Positions 1 to 8,490 of a DNA stretch of 64,000 nt are shown piece after piece (the stretch's first letter is position 1; each line of letters opens with the position of its first letter). Origin of the DNA: Mycobacterium lentiflavum (lineage in GTDB: Bacteria; Actinomycetota; Actinomycetes; Mycobacteriales; Mycobacteriaceae); the NCBI RefSeq assembly GCF_022374895.2, contig NZ_CP092423.2:744001-808000 (forward strand). Direction: 5' to 3'. Below the pieces are notes generated by a model that saw nothing but the letters and a program-made list of their open reading frames with translations, was not told the DNA's origin and made no database searches. A program made the translations under genes and the position numbers.

Positions 1-10
1 TGAAGAAGGC

Positions 11-712
11 TTAGCTCAGCGGCAAGGTCGCCAATATCGGGCTGGTGGGCTGGGGTGAGCCCGTGCCGGGTTCGACGGTGAAGGCCAGGGCCGTCGACTT
101 TCCGAGGTTGGTCAGCGTCGCCGTCGTCGAGGGCAAGACGGCCGCGGTGCCCATCGTCCCCGCCGAGGTCGGGCCCTTGGAGTCGATCAACCACATCTGG
201 TAGACGGTGCCGGGCGTCGGCGGCGGCACATTGTTCATCACCAGCACCCCGGCGCCGCGATCGCGGGAGAAGACCACCGTGGCCGTCCCGTTGGCCAGCG
301 GGCGCGACACCGTCCGGACGTCCGGGGCCGCCATCACCTGCTCGGCCACCGACTGCGTCGGCGGCGGGCGCAGCAGGGTCTGCAGGCCAAATGCCGTCAG
401 CCCGGCCACGATCGCCGCCGCCACCGATATCAACGCGGTAGTGCGCCAACGGTTTTGACGCTTCGCAGGGCGCGGGGCGGCCAGCGCCAGCACGGCGGAG
501 CGCAAGTGCGCGGGCGGTTCGGCGATGGTCGAAGCCGAGACGACGGCCATCGTCTCGCGCACCGCGCGGACTTCCTCGGCGAAGGCCGACGCGATCGACG
601 CCGGTGCGGCCGCGAGCTGCGAGTCGATGTCGGCGCGCTCCGCGTCGGACACCGCGTGCAGGGCGTACGGTGTGGCCAGCTCGAGCAGCTCGAAACCGGT
701 GGGCTCGCTCAT
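11..712 (-). CDS. rskA: Anti-sigma-K factor RskA
   Basis: Membrane-bound inhibitor of SigK. The 233-residue protein has a cytoplasmic N-terminal sigma-binding half (residues 1-90), one hydrophobic segment (about 92-114) and an extracytoplasmic anti-sigma-K domain to the C terminus, which is the RskA architecture. Members of the family are released by regulated proteolysis, freeing the sigma factor (family knowledge). It starts with ATG in a 4-base ATGA overlap with the sigK stop codon, so the two are translationally coupled. It is the last gene of the sigK transcript. The length matches the M. tuberculosis protein closely and nothing looks broken. Confidence 0.93.
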   Translation of the reverse strand: MSEPTGFELLELATPYALHAVSDAERADIDSQLAAAPASIASAFAEEVRAVRETMAVVSASTIAEPPAHLRSAVLALAAPRPAKRQNRWRTTALISVAAAIVAGLTAFGLQTLLRPPPTQSVAEQVMAAPDVRTVSRPLANGTATVVFSRDRGAGVLVMNNVPPPTPGTVYQMWLIDSKGPTSAGTMGTAAVLPSTTATLTNLGKSTALAFTVEPGTGSPQPTSPILATLPLS

Positions 713-1272
713 GGCACGTCCAGGCAGTTACGCAGCCCGCGCAGCGCGTCGCGGATGCGGGACTTGATCGTCGACAAATTCGCGGCCAAACGTTGCGCCA
801 CTTCCGGGTACGTCAGCCCGCCGTAGTACGCCAGCTCGATGCACTGCCGCTGCGCATCGGTCAGCCCGCCCAGGCAGTCGGCCACCCGGCGGCGCTCGTC
901 GCCGGCGATCGCCGAGTCCGCGACCACGTCATGGTCGGTGTCGACGTTGGCCGCGCCGTAGCGCGACTCACGGCGGCTGCCGGCCTGCTCGGCGCGCACC
1001 CGGTCGATCGCCCGCCGGTGCGCCATGGTCAGCAGCCAGGACAGGGCAGAGCCGCGGGCCGGGTCGTAGTCCGACGCCGACCGCCACACCTCGAGATAGA
1101 TCTCCTGGGTGGTTTCCTCGCTGTAGCCCGCGTCGCGCAGCACCCGGATCACCAGCCCGAACACCCGGCTCTTGGTCAGGTCATAGACGGCGGCGAAAGC
1201 CTGGGTATCTCCGCGCGCGACTCGCGGCAGCAACTCATCCAAGTCGCTGCTTAGCTGCGGCAATCCGGTCAT
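709..1272 (-). CDS. sigK: ECF RNA polymerase sigma factor SigK
   Basis: 187-residue group IV sigma factor with region 2 (about residues 25-95) and region 4 (about 125-180, with the ECIELAYY-like helix written here QCIELAYY). The ATG at 1272 gives the usual family length; the frame stays open upstream but that part looks non-coding. Cysteines lie at residues 133 and 183, the positions reported to form a redox-sensitive disulfide in the M. tuberculosis SigK-RskA complex, so redox sensing is probably conserved (inference). It is followed by rskA with a 4-base overlap. SigK in M. tuberculosis drives its own locus together with the mpt70/mpt83/dipZ genes. Confidence 0.94.
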   Translation of the reverse strand: MTGLPQLSSDLDELLPRVARGDTQAFAAVYDLTKSRVFGLVIRVLRDAGYSEETTQEIYLEVWRSASDYDPARGSALSWLLTMAHRRAIDRVRAEQAGSRRESRYGAANVDTDHDVVADSAIAGDERRRVADCLGGLTDAQRQCIELAYYGGLTYPEVAQRLAANLSTIKSRIRDALRGLRNCLDVP

Positions 1273-1316
1273 TGTCCGGTAGCCTATCGCTGTCCACCGG
1301 GCCGCATCGGCGCCGG

Positions 1317-2114
1317 CTATTGGCGCGCCGGTGGTCGCGGGAAAAAACACGCGGTCCTTTGCTGATATTCGGCGAACCCGGGCCGGCCGGCCATCAGTTT
1401 CTCGGTCAACCGGACCCCCGTCACATAGACCAGGAAGTACGTCATCAGCAGCGGTGAGCCGACCGTGGCCAGCGACCACCAGCCGGTGATGGTGATCAGC
1501 CACAAGCCCCACCACACGGTGGCGTCGCCGAAGTAATTGGGGTGACGCGTCCACGCCCACAGACCGCGGTCCATCACCACACCGCGATTGGCCGGGTCGG
1601 ACTTGAAGATCCGCAGCTGCCGGTCACCGACCGCTTCGAAGGTGACACCCACCAGCCACACCACCACGCCGAGCACCAGGGCGGCGGTCAGCGGCTTCGG
1701 GGTGGGCCCGGTCACCGCCGACAGTTGCAGCGGCAAGGAGACGAACCAGGTGATCAACGCCTGCAACAGAAAGACTTTGCGCAGCACTACCCCGGGTGTG
1801 GCGTTGCGCAGCATCGCCGCATACCGCGGATCCTCACCCTTGCCGACGGTCTTGCGGTGGATGTGCCAGCTCAGCCGCGCGCCCCAGATTGTCACCAGCG
1901 CCAGCAGCAACCAGCGGCGGATTGGGTCGCCTTGGCCGATCGCCGCGGCAACCGCGGCGATTGCGACGAATCCGATACCCCACGCCACGTCGACGACGTT
2001 GTAGCGGCCGATGCGCTTGCCGATGGTGAACGTGACCGAATGCACCACGGCCAGAACCACAACCGAGGCGCCGGACACCTGGGCCAAGTTCGCTACGATG
2101 CTCACGTCACTCAT
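1317..2114 (-). CDS. DUF1295 / steroid 5-alpha-reductase-like membrane protein (Rv0446c type)
   Basis: 265-residue multi-spanning membrane protein. The C-terminal part has the DUF1295/isoprenylcysteine-methyltransferase-like signature (WAWTRHPNYFGD at about residues 185-196, and an RxGFAEY-type end), typical of membrane reductases or methyltransferases acting on lipids. The exact reaction is unknown. The ATG at 2114 overlaps the ufaA1 stop by 4 bases, placing it in the same transcript as the methyltransferase and oxidoreductase genes. Its partners suggest a role in modifying a membrane fatty acid (inference). A 44-base gap separates it from sigK downstream. Confidence 0.85.
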   Translation of the reverse strand: MSDVSIVANLAQVSGASVVVLAVVHSVTFTIGKRIGRYNVVDVAWGIGFVAIAAVAAAIGQGDPIRRWLLLALVTIWGARLSWHIHRKTVGKGEDPRYAAMLRNATPGVVLRKVFLLQALITWFVSLPLQLSAVTGPTPKPLTAALVLGVVVWLVGVTFEAVGDRQLRIFKSDPANRGVVMDRGLWAWTRHPNYFGDATVWWGLWLITITGWWSLATVGSPLLMTYFLVYVTGVRLTEKLMAGRPGFAEYQQRTACFFPRPPARQ

Positions 2115-3382
2115 CGGCACCCCTCGCGCGCGAACGTCCACTGGTAGACGTTCAAGTATCCCGATCTGAAGCCCGCCTCGGAATAAGCCAGATACAGCTC
2201 CCACATCCGCTGGAACACGTCGTCGAAGTCCATGTGCGCCAATCGGTCTCGTCGCTGCAGGAAACGCTCCCGCCACAGTCGCAGCGTCTCGGCGTAGTGC
2301 GGGCGCAACGAGGTCATGTCGACCGTGCGTAAACCGGTGCAGCGCTCAGTGATTGCTGAGATGGCCTGGGTGGATGGCAGCAGTCCGCCCGGGAAGATGT
2401 ACTTCTGGATCCAGGTCTGCGTGTTGCGGCTGGCCATCATCCGGGAGTGCGGCATGGTGATCGCCTGGATCGCCACGCGGCCGCCCGGTCGTACCAGCCG
2501 TTCGAGCGTGGCGAAATACCGTTGCCACGCATGGAATCCCACCGCCTCGATCATCTCGACCGACACCACCGCGTCGTAAACGCCCTCGACGTCCCGGTAG
2601 TCGCAGAGGTCGATCGCCACCTTGTCGGTCAGCCCCGCCGCGGCAACCCGAAGCCGCGCCAGCTGCTGCTGCTCGACCGACAGGGTCACCGAGCGGATCT
2701 CGGCTCCCCGGGCGGCCGCGCGGATGCACAGCTCGCCCCAGCCGGTCCCGATTTCGAGTATCCGGCTGCCTTGGTGAACGCCGGCGAGGTCGAGCAGCCG
2801 ATCGATCTTGCGCTCTTGCGCGGCAGCCAAATCCGACGCCGATGCCGGCAACCGGTCGAACAACGCGCAGGAGTACGTCATGGTCTCGTCGAGGAATTCG
2901 GCGAACAGGTCGTTGGACAGGTCGTAGTGCTCGGCGATGTTGCGCCGGGCGCGATCCCGGCTGGTGCTCCACCACCGCGGCCGGAAGGCCGGCCCGATCG
3001 GACGCAGCCATTGCAGTGGGCGCGGCACCAGTTCGTCCACCGAGGCGGCGAACACCGTCAACAACCCGCTGAGGTCGTCCGACGACCATTCCCCTGCCAT
3101 GTAGGACTCGCCGAAGCCGATGAGGCCGTAGCGCCCGATCCGGCGCGTCATCGCTTTCGGTTGGTGGACAACCAAAGTCGGCACCGTCGGATCGGCCGCA
3201 CCGACCACCGTGCCGTCGGGGTAGGCCACCCGCAGCGGAAGCCGAGCGGCCGCGCGTCGCAGCAGCCCGTCAGCGGCCGCGGCTGAGGCCGCACTCACGG
3301 GCCCGGACGGTACCTTCGCGATTGCCGGCCAGCGTTCGGAATCGATTGCTGCCGAAGGTTTTCGGATGGTCGGTACGGTCAT
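2111..3382 (-). CDS. ufaA1: SAM-dependent fatty-acid methyltransferase UfaA1 (cyclopropane-fatty-acid synthase family)
   Basis: 423-residue CMAS-family enzyme. It shows the AEHYDLSNDLF box, the TYSCALF motif, the SAM-binding ILEIGTGWGE loop and a C-terminal AGFRSGY segment. The M. tuberculosis homologue is reported to methylate oleate to 10-methylstearate (tuberculostearate). The ATG at 3382 is chosen because it makes a 4-base ATGA overlap with the upstream DUF1365 gene; an ATG 30 bases earlier is also in frame. The protein is longer than mycolate cyclopropane synthases, as expected for the phospholipid-acting branch. Expression is probably SigK dependent through the promoter at 5380-5406. 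Confidence 0.9.
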   Translation of the reverse strand: MTVPTIRKPSAAIDSERWPAIAKVPSGPVSAASAAAADGLLRRAAARLPLRVAYPDGTVVGAADPTVPTLVVHQPKAMTRRIGRYGLIGFGESYMAGEWSSDDLSGLLTVFAASVDELVPRPLQWLRPIGPAFRPRWWSTSRDRARRNIAEHYDLSNDLFAEFLDETMTYSCALFDRLPASASDLAAAQERKIDRLLDLAGVHQGSRILEIGTGWGELCIRAAARGAEIRSVTLSVEQQQLARLRVAAAGLTDKVAIDLCDYRDVEGVYDAVVSVEMIEAVGFHAWQRYFATLERLVRPGGRVAIQAITMPHSRMMASRNTQTWIQKYIFPGGLLPSTQAISAITERCTGLRTVDMTSLRPHYAETLRLWRERFLQRRDRLAHMDFDDVFQRMWELYLAYSEAGFRSGYLNVYQWTFAREGCR

Positions 3383-4077
3383 CGCGGTACCAACGGAACT
3401 CGACGTAACCACAGTTTGATCCCCTGAATTCGGATACGTAAAGCCACCACCAGCGGTGCCAGCGGCGAAATGAGCTGCAGGATAGCCACCTGCCCGGCGG
3501 TTGCGGGCCGCCGGCGCCCTCGCATGTTGGCCACGAACGCGGGCTGACGGTCGCGGCGCAGCTCGATGGTGATGTCGACTTCGTCGTCGGGTCGAGGTGC
3601 TCGCACCAGGTAGTAGCCGTCCACCGCATTGAACGGCGAGACATAGAACTTCTTCTCGGTGACCACCGGCACGTCGGCCGGGGGCAGCAGGTAGGCGTGG
3701 CGCTCGCCATAGGTGTTGTGCACCTCAGCGATCACATGGCGCAGCCGGCCGTCGCCATCGTGGCACCAAAAGACGCTCAGCGGGTTGAAGACATACCCGA
3801 GCACGCGCGGCTGCAGCAGCGCGGTGACGCGGCCCTCGGGCGCGGCCAGACCACGGTCGGCGAAGAAGGCACCGAGCCGGTCGCGCAATGAACCCTGCTG
3901 CCCAGTGGCGAAGTGATCAGAGCCGCGGAACCGGGCGAACGGTCGCAGCCACCAGGGCAGCCGCGGTAGGTCGTCGAGGTCGACATACCAGCTGTAGCTT
4001 CGGTATTCGAACGAGTGGCGCACCGGGGCCTGTCGCGAATGGCTGATCGTGGTGCGGTAGATCGCGGGCGTCAGCAT
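3379..4077 (-). CDS. DUF1365 family protein (Rv0448c type)
   Basis: 232-residue DUF1365 protein, recognisable from its N-terminal HSRQAPVRHSFEYRSY segment and the NPLSVFWCHD and HNTYGERHAYLL motifs. DUF1365 proteins occur almost always beside an FAD-dependent amine-oxidase-like protein and a cyclopropane-synthase-type methyltransferase, as they do here. In alpha-proteobacteria equivalent clusters belong to the sigma-E/ChrR singlet-oxygen response. The biochemical function is not settled. The ATG at 4077 (MLTPAIY) is preferred over one 18 bases upstream because it gives a compact 7-base overlap with the preceding gene. Confidence 0.86.
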   Translation of the reverse strand: MLTPAIYRTTISHSRQAPVRHSFEYRSYSWYVDLDDLPRLPWWLRPFARFRGSDHFATGQQGSLRDRLGAFFADRGLAAPEGRVTALLQPRVLGYVFNPLSVFWCHDGDGRLRHVIAEVHNTYGERHAYLLPPADVPVVTEKKFYVSPFNAVDGYYLVRAPRPDDEVDITIELRRDRQPAFVANMRGRRRPATAGQVAILQLISPLAPLVVALRIRIQGIKLWLRRVPLVPR

Positions 4078-5372
4078 CGGGCCACCGCCTCGCACCGGTC
4101 CGCCGTCGGCCAGTCGGCGCCGAGGCGCCGCGCCGCGGCGAGGCCCGAGGCGGCGCCGTCCTCGTGGAAGCCCCAGCCGTGGTATGCGCCCGCGAAGACC
4201 ACCCGGTCGTCGTCCAGTGTGGGCAACAATGCTTGTGCCGCAACGGATTCCGGCGTGTATAACGGATGGCTGTAGGTCATTTCGGCGAGCACCGATGCCG
4301 GATCGACGCGGTCGTGACCGCCCAGGGTCACCAAGTACCGGCGGTTGCCATCCAGCCGCATGAGTCTGCTGACGTCATAGCTGACCACGACATGGTCCTT
4401 CCCCCGGGTAACCAGGTAGTTCCATGATGCGCGCGCATGGTGATGCCTGGGTAGCACCGATTCGTCGGTGTGCAGCTGCGCCTGATTGGTCGAGTACGGA
4501 ATCGCGCCCAGCACCGCGCGCTCCCAGGGGTTCGGATCGTCGAGCAGCAGCAGCGCCTGGTCGGGATGCACGGCGACGACGGCCGCGTCGAACTGCCGCG
4601 GCGCGTTGTCGCCCGCTCGCACCCACACGCCATCGGGTGCGCGCCGCAGCGAGGTCACCGGCGTGCCGATCGACACCTCGGCGAGCCGTGCGGCGATGGC
4701 CTGGACATAGTGCGCCGAACCCCCGGTCACGGTGCGCCAGGTGGGGGAGCCGAACACCGACAGCATGCCGTGGTGGTCGAGGAAGACGAACAGATAGCGC
4801 GCCGGGTAGCGCAGGGCGTCGTCGCCGGCGCACGACCACACCGCCGCGACCAGCGGGGTGATGAAAAAGTCGATGAAATAGGACGAGAAGCGGTGCCGGC
4901 GCAGGAAGGATTCCAGCGTCTCCAGTTCCTCTGGCTCGGTGCTGTCGTCGCGCAGCAGTCGCGCCGCGGCGCGATGGAAGCGGGTGATCTCGGCGAGCAT
5001 GTGCAGGTAGCGGGGCCGCAGCGACTGCTTACACGCGAACAACCCACGCAGGCCCAGGGCGCCGGCGTATTCGAGCCCGATCTCGTCGGCGCGCACCGAC
5101 ATCGACATCTCGGATTCCTGGGTGGCCACCCCTAGCTCACGCAGCAGCCGGCACAGCGTCGGATAGGTCCGGTCGTTGTGCACCAGAAACGCCGAGTCGA
5201 CGCCGATCACTGCGCCGCCGTCGTCCACGAAATGAGTGTGCGCGTGACCGCCGAGTCGCGCGTCGGCTTCATACAGCGTGACGCGGTCCCGGCCGGACAG
5301 GATGTAGGCGGCGGTAAGGCCGGCCACGCCGCTGCCGATGACCGCAATTGACCGCGCCTGTGCCGAATCCAC
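4071..5372 (-). CDS. FAD-dependent amine-oxidase-like oxidoreductase (Rv0449c type)
   Basis: 433-residue flavoprotein. The N terminus carries the Rossmann dinucleotide-binding motif IGSGVAGLTAAY (about residues 12-23) with the acidic end of the second strand (LYEAD), then the amine-oxidase substrate domain, and near the C terminus the FAD-contacting FAGAYHGWGFHEDG segment. Family members include lipid desaturases; an alpha-proteobacterial relative acts on methylated unsaturated fatty acids, so it may oxidise the product of the UfaA1 homologue (inference). The start is GTG, only 7 bases after a SigK-type -10 element, which suggests a leaderless or near-leaderless message. Confidence 0.87.
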   Translation of the reverse strand: MDSAQARSIAVIGSGVAGLTAAYILSGRDRVTLYEADARLGGHAHTHFVDDGGAVIGVDSAFLVHNDRTYPTLCRLLRELGVATQESEMSMSVRADEIGLEYAGALGLRGLFACKQSLRPRYLHMLAEITRFHRAAARLLRDDSTEPEELETLESFLRRHRFSSYFIDFFITPLVAAVWSCAGDDALRYPARYLFVFLDHHGMLSVFGSPTWRTVTGGSAHYVQAIAARLAEVSIGTPVTSLRRAPDGVWVRAGDNAPRQFDAAVVAVHPDQALLLLDDPNPWERAVLGAIPYSTNQAQLHTDESVLPRHHHARASWNYLVTRGKDHVVVSYDVSRLMRLDGNRRYLVTLGGHDRVDPASVLAEMTYSHPLYTPESVAAQALLPTLDDDRVVFAGAYHGWGFHEDGAASGLAAARRLGADWPTADRCEAVARC

Positions 5373-5379
5373 GCTTCCT

Positions 5380-5406
5380 ATTCGTAACCACGCACCTGGC
5401 GGATGG
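5380..5406 (-). promoter_or_regulatory. SigK-type promoter of the Rv0449c-to-rskA operon
   Basis: On the minus strand a perfect CCATCC -35 element (5401-5406) is separated by 15 bases from ACGAAT (5380-5385), followed after 7 bases by the GTG start of the FAD protein gene. The reported M. tuberculosis SigK consensus is CCATCC and CCGAAT. If the -10 is read as CGAATA the spacer is 16. The layout is the same as upstream of dipZ. Confidence 0.7.
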
Positions 5407-5428
5407 GCTGCTTCGCCCTTAAGGATGT

Positions 5429-7174
5429 CTAGCCGAAAGTGAACGAAAACACCTGCAGACCCTTGCTGACTTGCAGGTCGAGTTGATCACGATGCGCACC
5501 GCCATCGGACACGATTTCGTGCAGTGTGGGGACGCCGCCGATCGGTGTGACGGTGGTTTTCCCATCGCGGGTCATGGTGATGGTTCCGGTGCCGCCGACG
5601 ACGACGAAGACGTTCTTGGCCGTGTAGTTCAGCCGGATCGCGGCGTCGTCGCTTTCGGCGGTGATGCCCTGGTCGTCGAGGGTCCACCGGCCGCGCAGGG
5701 CGAATCTGTCGTTGGCCAGCTGCGCCGGAAAGCCGAACCCGGCGGTACCCGCCTGATAGCTGCCGTCACCGCCGTAGGTGGTGGCTTTGTCGGGCGCCAG
5801 GTAGGTCTCGGGGGTGAGGTTGGTCTTCGGGGTGGTGTCGGCCCCGTTGGCCGGCGCGGGCAGGGCCACGTTCGGATTGGCGTCCACCAGCAGTTGGCGG
5901 ATCAGCTTCTCGGTGCCGTCGTAGTCGCCTTCGCCGAACTTGGTGTGCCGCAGCGTTCCGTTCCCGTCGATCAGGTATTCGGCCGGCCAGTACATGTTGT
6001 TGAAGGCGTTCCAGGTCGCGTAGTCGTTGTCCAGCGCGATGGGGTAGTCGATGTGCAAGCCGGCGGCACCGCTGGCGACGTTGCCGGGGACCCGCTCGAA
6101 GGCGTACTCGGGGGTGTGCACCCCGATGACCACCAATCCGCTGTCGCGATACCGGTTGTACCAATCGACGACGTGCGGGATGGCGCGTTGGCAGTTGATG
6201 CAGGAGTAGGCCCAGAAGTCGATCAGGACGACCTTGCCCCGCACCGAGGCGGGGTCGAGCGGTTTGCCGTCCGGGGTGTTGAGCCATCCGGTGATGCCGG
6301 TGATGGCCGGGGCCTGCCCGCACTGCTGCAGCTCGGTAGCGCCGTCGGTGCAGTTGCTGGGCAGCCCGTTACTGGTGTTGCCCTGATTCAGTTCCAGCAC
6401 GCTACCGGTGGTCGGCCCCGGTGGGCGGCTCGGGATCAGCGAGCGTTGGATATCGTTGGCGCCCAATCGATTCTGCATAGCAGTCGTGTAGTCGGGAACG
6501 GCGCGCTGCAGTAGGGCGGGCAGGTTGAACACCAGCGCCACCGCGAGCACGATCATCACGATTCCGCCGGCGATCTGGACCTGGCGTTGACGACGGCGGA
6601 AGGCCGTAACCCGTTGCGCGACTTGCCGTCCGGCCAGCGCAAAAGCCAACAGCGGTATCGCGTTGCCGAGCGCGAACGTGGCGGTCAACACGAACGTGGC
6701 CGGCCCGAGCGACGTCGTGCCGCCCGCGACCACGATCGCGGCCAGCACCGGCCCGGCGCACGGTACATACAGGGCACCCAACGTCAGTCCCAGACCGAAA
6801 CCATCTGTGCTGCCGCTGCTTTGGCGTTGCGGTAGAAAGGCGAACGGCCGCTCGATCAGGTGTTGCAGTGGCGGGAAGATCAAACCCAGGCCGATCAGGG
6901 TGAGCACCACCAGGGCGGTCCACCGGATGGCGTCCTGCGGCAGATGCAGTGCCGACAACAGCGCGGAGCCGATCAGGGTGGCCAGGCTGAAGCTGCACAC
7001 CAGGCCAGCGATCACCAAGTAGGGGCGCATCGCCGAAGTCAAACCGCGACTGCTGGCTTTGCTGCCGCTGCCGTCCATGCTGGACAGAAAGATCACCGGA
7101 AGCACGGGCAGGATGCATGGCGAGATGCCGGTGATCAGGCCACCGAGCAAGCCGATGAGCGCAATTGTGTGCAT
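5429..7174 (-). CDS. dipZ: Thiol-redox membrane protein DipZ (CcdA-thioredoxin fusion)
   Basis: 581-residue fusion. Residues 1-225 form a CcdA/DsbD-like transmembrane domain with the paired cysteines C20 (in SPCILPVLP) and C139 (in VPCAGP). A TlpA/thioredoxin domain follows with CINC active site C325-C328, and the last 140 residues form a carbohydrate-binding-module-like beta domain. It should move electrons across the membrane to periplasmic thiols. In M. tuberculosis dipZ lies far away, beside mpt70/mpt83, as part of the SigK regulon; here it sits directly upstream of and codirectional with the sigK operon. Two further cysteines (C275, C285) in the linker could pair. Confidence 0.92.
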   Translation of the reverse strand: MHTIALIGLLGGLITGISPCILPVLPVIFLSSMDGSGSKASSRGLTSAMRPYLVIAGLVCSFSLATLIGSALLSALHLPQDAIRWTALVVLTLIGLGLIFPPLQHLIERPFAFLPQRQSSGSTDGFGLGLTLGALYVPCAGPVLAAIVVAGGTTSLGPATFVLTATFALGNAIPLLAFALAGRQVAQRVTAFRRRQRQVQIAGGIVMIVLAVALVFNLPALLQRAVPDYTTAMQNRLGANDIQRSLIPSRPPGPTTGSVLELNQGNTSNGLPSNCTDGATELQQCGQAPAITGITGWLNTPDGKPLDPASVRGKVVLIDFWAYSCINCQRAIPHVVDWYNRYRDSGLVVIGVHTPEYAFERVPGNVASGAAGLHIDYPIALDNDYATWNAFNNMYWPAEYLIDGNGTLRHTKFGEGDYDGTEKLIRQLLVDANPNVALPAPANGADTTPKTNLTPETYLAPDKATTYGGDGSYQAGTAGFGFPAQLANDRFALRGRWTLDDQGITAESDDAAIRLNYTAKNVFVVVGGTGTITMTRDGKTTVTPIGGVPTLHEIVSDGGAHRDQLDLQVSKGLQVFSFTFG

Positions 7175-7181
7175 ACGAGTT

Positions 7182-7208
7182 ATTCGAGACGGCGGTGGTT
7201 ACGGACGG
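7182..7208 (-). promoter_or_regulatory. SigK-type promoter of dipZ
   Basis: On the minus strand CCGTCC (7203-7208) is followed after 15 bases by TCGAAT (7182-7187) and after a further 7 bases by the dipZ ATG. Spacer and distance to the start codon equal those of the promoter at 5380-5406, and both have CGAATA at the -10. The -35 differs from the consensus CCATCC at one base. Confidence 0.55.
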
Positions 7209-7303
7209 GATAAAAGACGCTCACGACTCTCCACGGTAGCCGCCGGCGGAAAGCACATCGCGTTATACGAATCACATGAGCGTTACGCTCCGTCGTCGGC
7301 GCA

Positions 7304-7548
7304 ACTCACGTTTCAGCGTGCCCGCACGGGAAGACCCCCAAAGGGATTTCGCACGTCGAGGGTTCCAAGATCTGGCTGGGCGGCACGGCCGCGGTCTACA
7401 AGGACATGCGAGACGGGCCCAAGTACGACCTGATGATCGCCGGGATATCGGCGGCCAGCCTGATCCTGATCATCATGCTTTGCCCGGCAACGGCCAATCA
7501 CTCAACGGGCAGGCGGCCACGACGGATCGGTTCCCGGCGCACTACTGA
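7304..7548 (+). pseudogene. Remnant of an mmpL transporter gene
   Basis: The plus-strand frame through 7322-7480 encodes a stretch ending [19 protein letters not shown] and then [20 protein letters not shown]. It resembles the segment of MmpL proteins just before a transmembrane helix in the second half. The match stops abruptly after the helix begins. A +1 shift at about 7477 leads into a short tail ending in a stop at 7546-7548, which could be the C-terminal tail of the same kind of protein (weaker). No start codon or other mmpL domains remain. It looks like the scar of an internal deletion. In M. tuberculosis the mmpL4/mmpS4 genes occupy this interval, but on the opposite strand, so the source paralogue is uncertain. 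Confidence 0.6.
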
Positions 7549-7552
7549 CGGA

Positions 7553-7831
7553 CTACAGCGCTACCACCTGGGGCAGCACGTCGTTGGTCTCTTGCACTGA
7601 CTCGCCGCAGGTGCGGCAGTGCGAGCTCGCGTAGCGGCGAAGCCGTCCGACCTTCACCCGCGCCTCGGGCTCGACGTGCTGTCCACGAACCACGCACAGC
7701 ATGTCGACGATCAGGCCGGCTTCGCGGGCGTGCACGTGCACGATGCGGGTGGTCGGGGCGTCGGAGTCGCCGACGACATCACGCCAGTCGAGGGCTGCGG
7801 CTGGGAGCGTGGCTGGGGTCGCGGTGCGCAT
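7553..7831 (-). CDS. Small conserved-looking protein with a C-terminal CxxC motif, function unknown
   Basis: 92-residue frame with the strong third-position GC bias of the neighbouring genes and a plausible ribosome-binding site (GGGGA about 10 bases before the ATG at 7831). I do not recognise the family. A beta-rich middle ([18 protein letters not shown]) is followed by a basic segment and a CRTCG knuckle about 25 residues from the end, which might bind a metal. There is no signal peptide or membrane segment. An upstream extension of the frame runs through the terminator palindrome and is not believed. It ends 4 bases from the end of the mmpL scar. Confidence 0.55.
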   Translation of the reverse strand: MRTATPATLPAAALDWRDVVGDSDAPTTRIVHVHAREAGLIVDMLCVVRGQHVEPEARVKVGRLRRYASSHCRTCGESVQETNDVLPQVVAL

Positions 7832-7926
7832 GGCCACCACTATTCCCCGTGCGCTGGTCGGCAAACATCCACCGAACGGGCCTGACATCGGCGGATTCGG
7901 TTGTCCCCCAATCGGGGGACGAAAAG

Positions 7927-7959
7927 CAATTAACCCCGGGCCGGGCCCGGGGTTAATTG
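7927..7959 (-). terminator. Perfect 33-base palindrome, probable transcription terminator
   Basis: Two 16-base arms are exact inverted repeats around a single central G, forming a very GC-rich stem with AT ends. It begins 15 bases past the stop of the secreted protein gene at 7974-8426 on the minus strand. A short T-run (CTTTTC on that strand) follows the stem, so it fits an intrinsic terminator of that gene. Confidence 0.7.
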
Positions 7960-7973
7960 GTAAGTGCGGGGGT

Positions 7974-8426
7974 TTACGCCCAGTTCCAGACCGACATGTC
8001 GCCGGGCGGGTACTGATTGCAGATGTCGGTCGACTTGGCGACGACACCCTTGTTGTTGAAGAAGATCTTCATGTGGTTGGGCCAGGCCACCCACAGCGGG
8101 TCGGAGACCGGCGCGTAGAAGTTCTCGGAGTAGCCGCGACGGTCCTGCGGCGCCAACGAGTAGAACCAGTGCGCCTTGTCGATCGTCGCCTGCTGGACGT
8201 TCGGGTGGTTGTTGAAGTCGATCATGTACCGCTGGTAGTACACCGGGCTGGTGTCCCGGGTGGCCGCCAGGATCTGCTCGGCGTCACACGTGGTGTTGAT
8301 CATCCGGCGGGGGATCGGGAAGTCCTCCGTGGAGTCCGCCCCCGCGGTCGCCGGGACGGTCACAGCGGCCATCCCCATTGCAAAGAACATAGCGCCTGCG
8401 CGCAGGCACGAACTCAGCCGAGACAT
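7974..8426 (-). CDS. Secreted protein of the Rv0455c family (siderophore secretion factor)
   Basis: 150-residue protein with a Sec-type signal peptide (hydrophobic core at about residues 10-25, AGA cleavage motif near 30) and a mature domain of about 120 residues. Two cysteines, C47 and one near the C terminus (DICNQ), probably form a disulfide. The M. tuberculosis homologue Rv0455c is reported to be required for secretion of mycobactin and carboxymycobactin, working with MmpS4/MmpL4. In this window no mmpS4/mmpL4 genes are next to it, only an mmpL scar. The ATG at 8426 gives the complete signal peptide. Confidence 0.88.
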   Translation of the reverse strand: MSRLSSCLRAGAMFFAMGMAAVTVPATAGADSTEDFPIPRRMINTTCDAEQILAATRDTSPVYYQRYMIDFNNHPNVQQATIDKAHWFYSLAPQDRRGYSENFYAPVSDPLWVAWPNHMKIFFNNKGVVAKSTDICNQYPPGDMSVWNWA

Positions 8427-8490
8427 AGTTGTAACGGTAGCACTTCGGGCATCCTGCGGGCGAGTCTTGGCCGACTTTTAGTCCAGCTTA

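Noticed and set aside
7927..7959. Phage or plasmid attachment site at the perfect palindrome
   Set aside because: There is no integrase, no tRNA and no direct repeat; the position after a stop codon with a short T-run fits a terminator.
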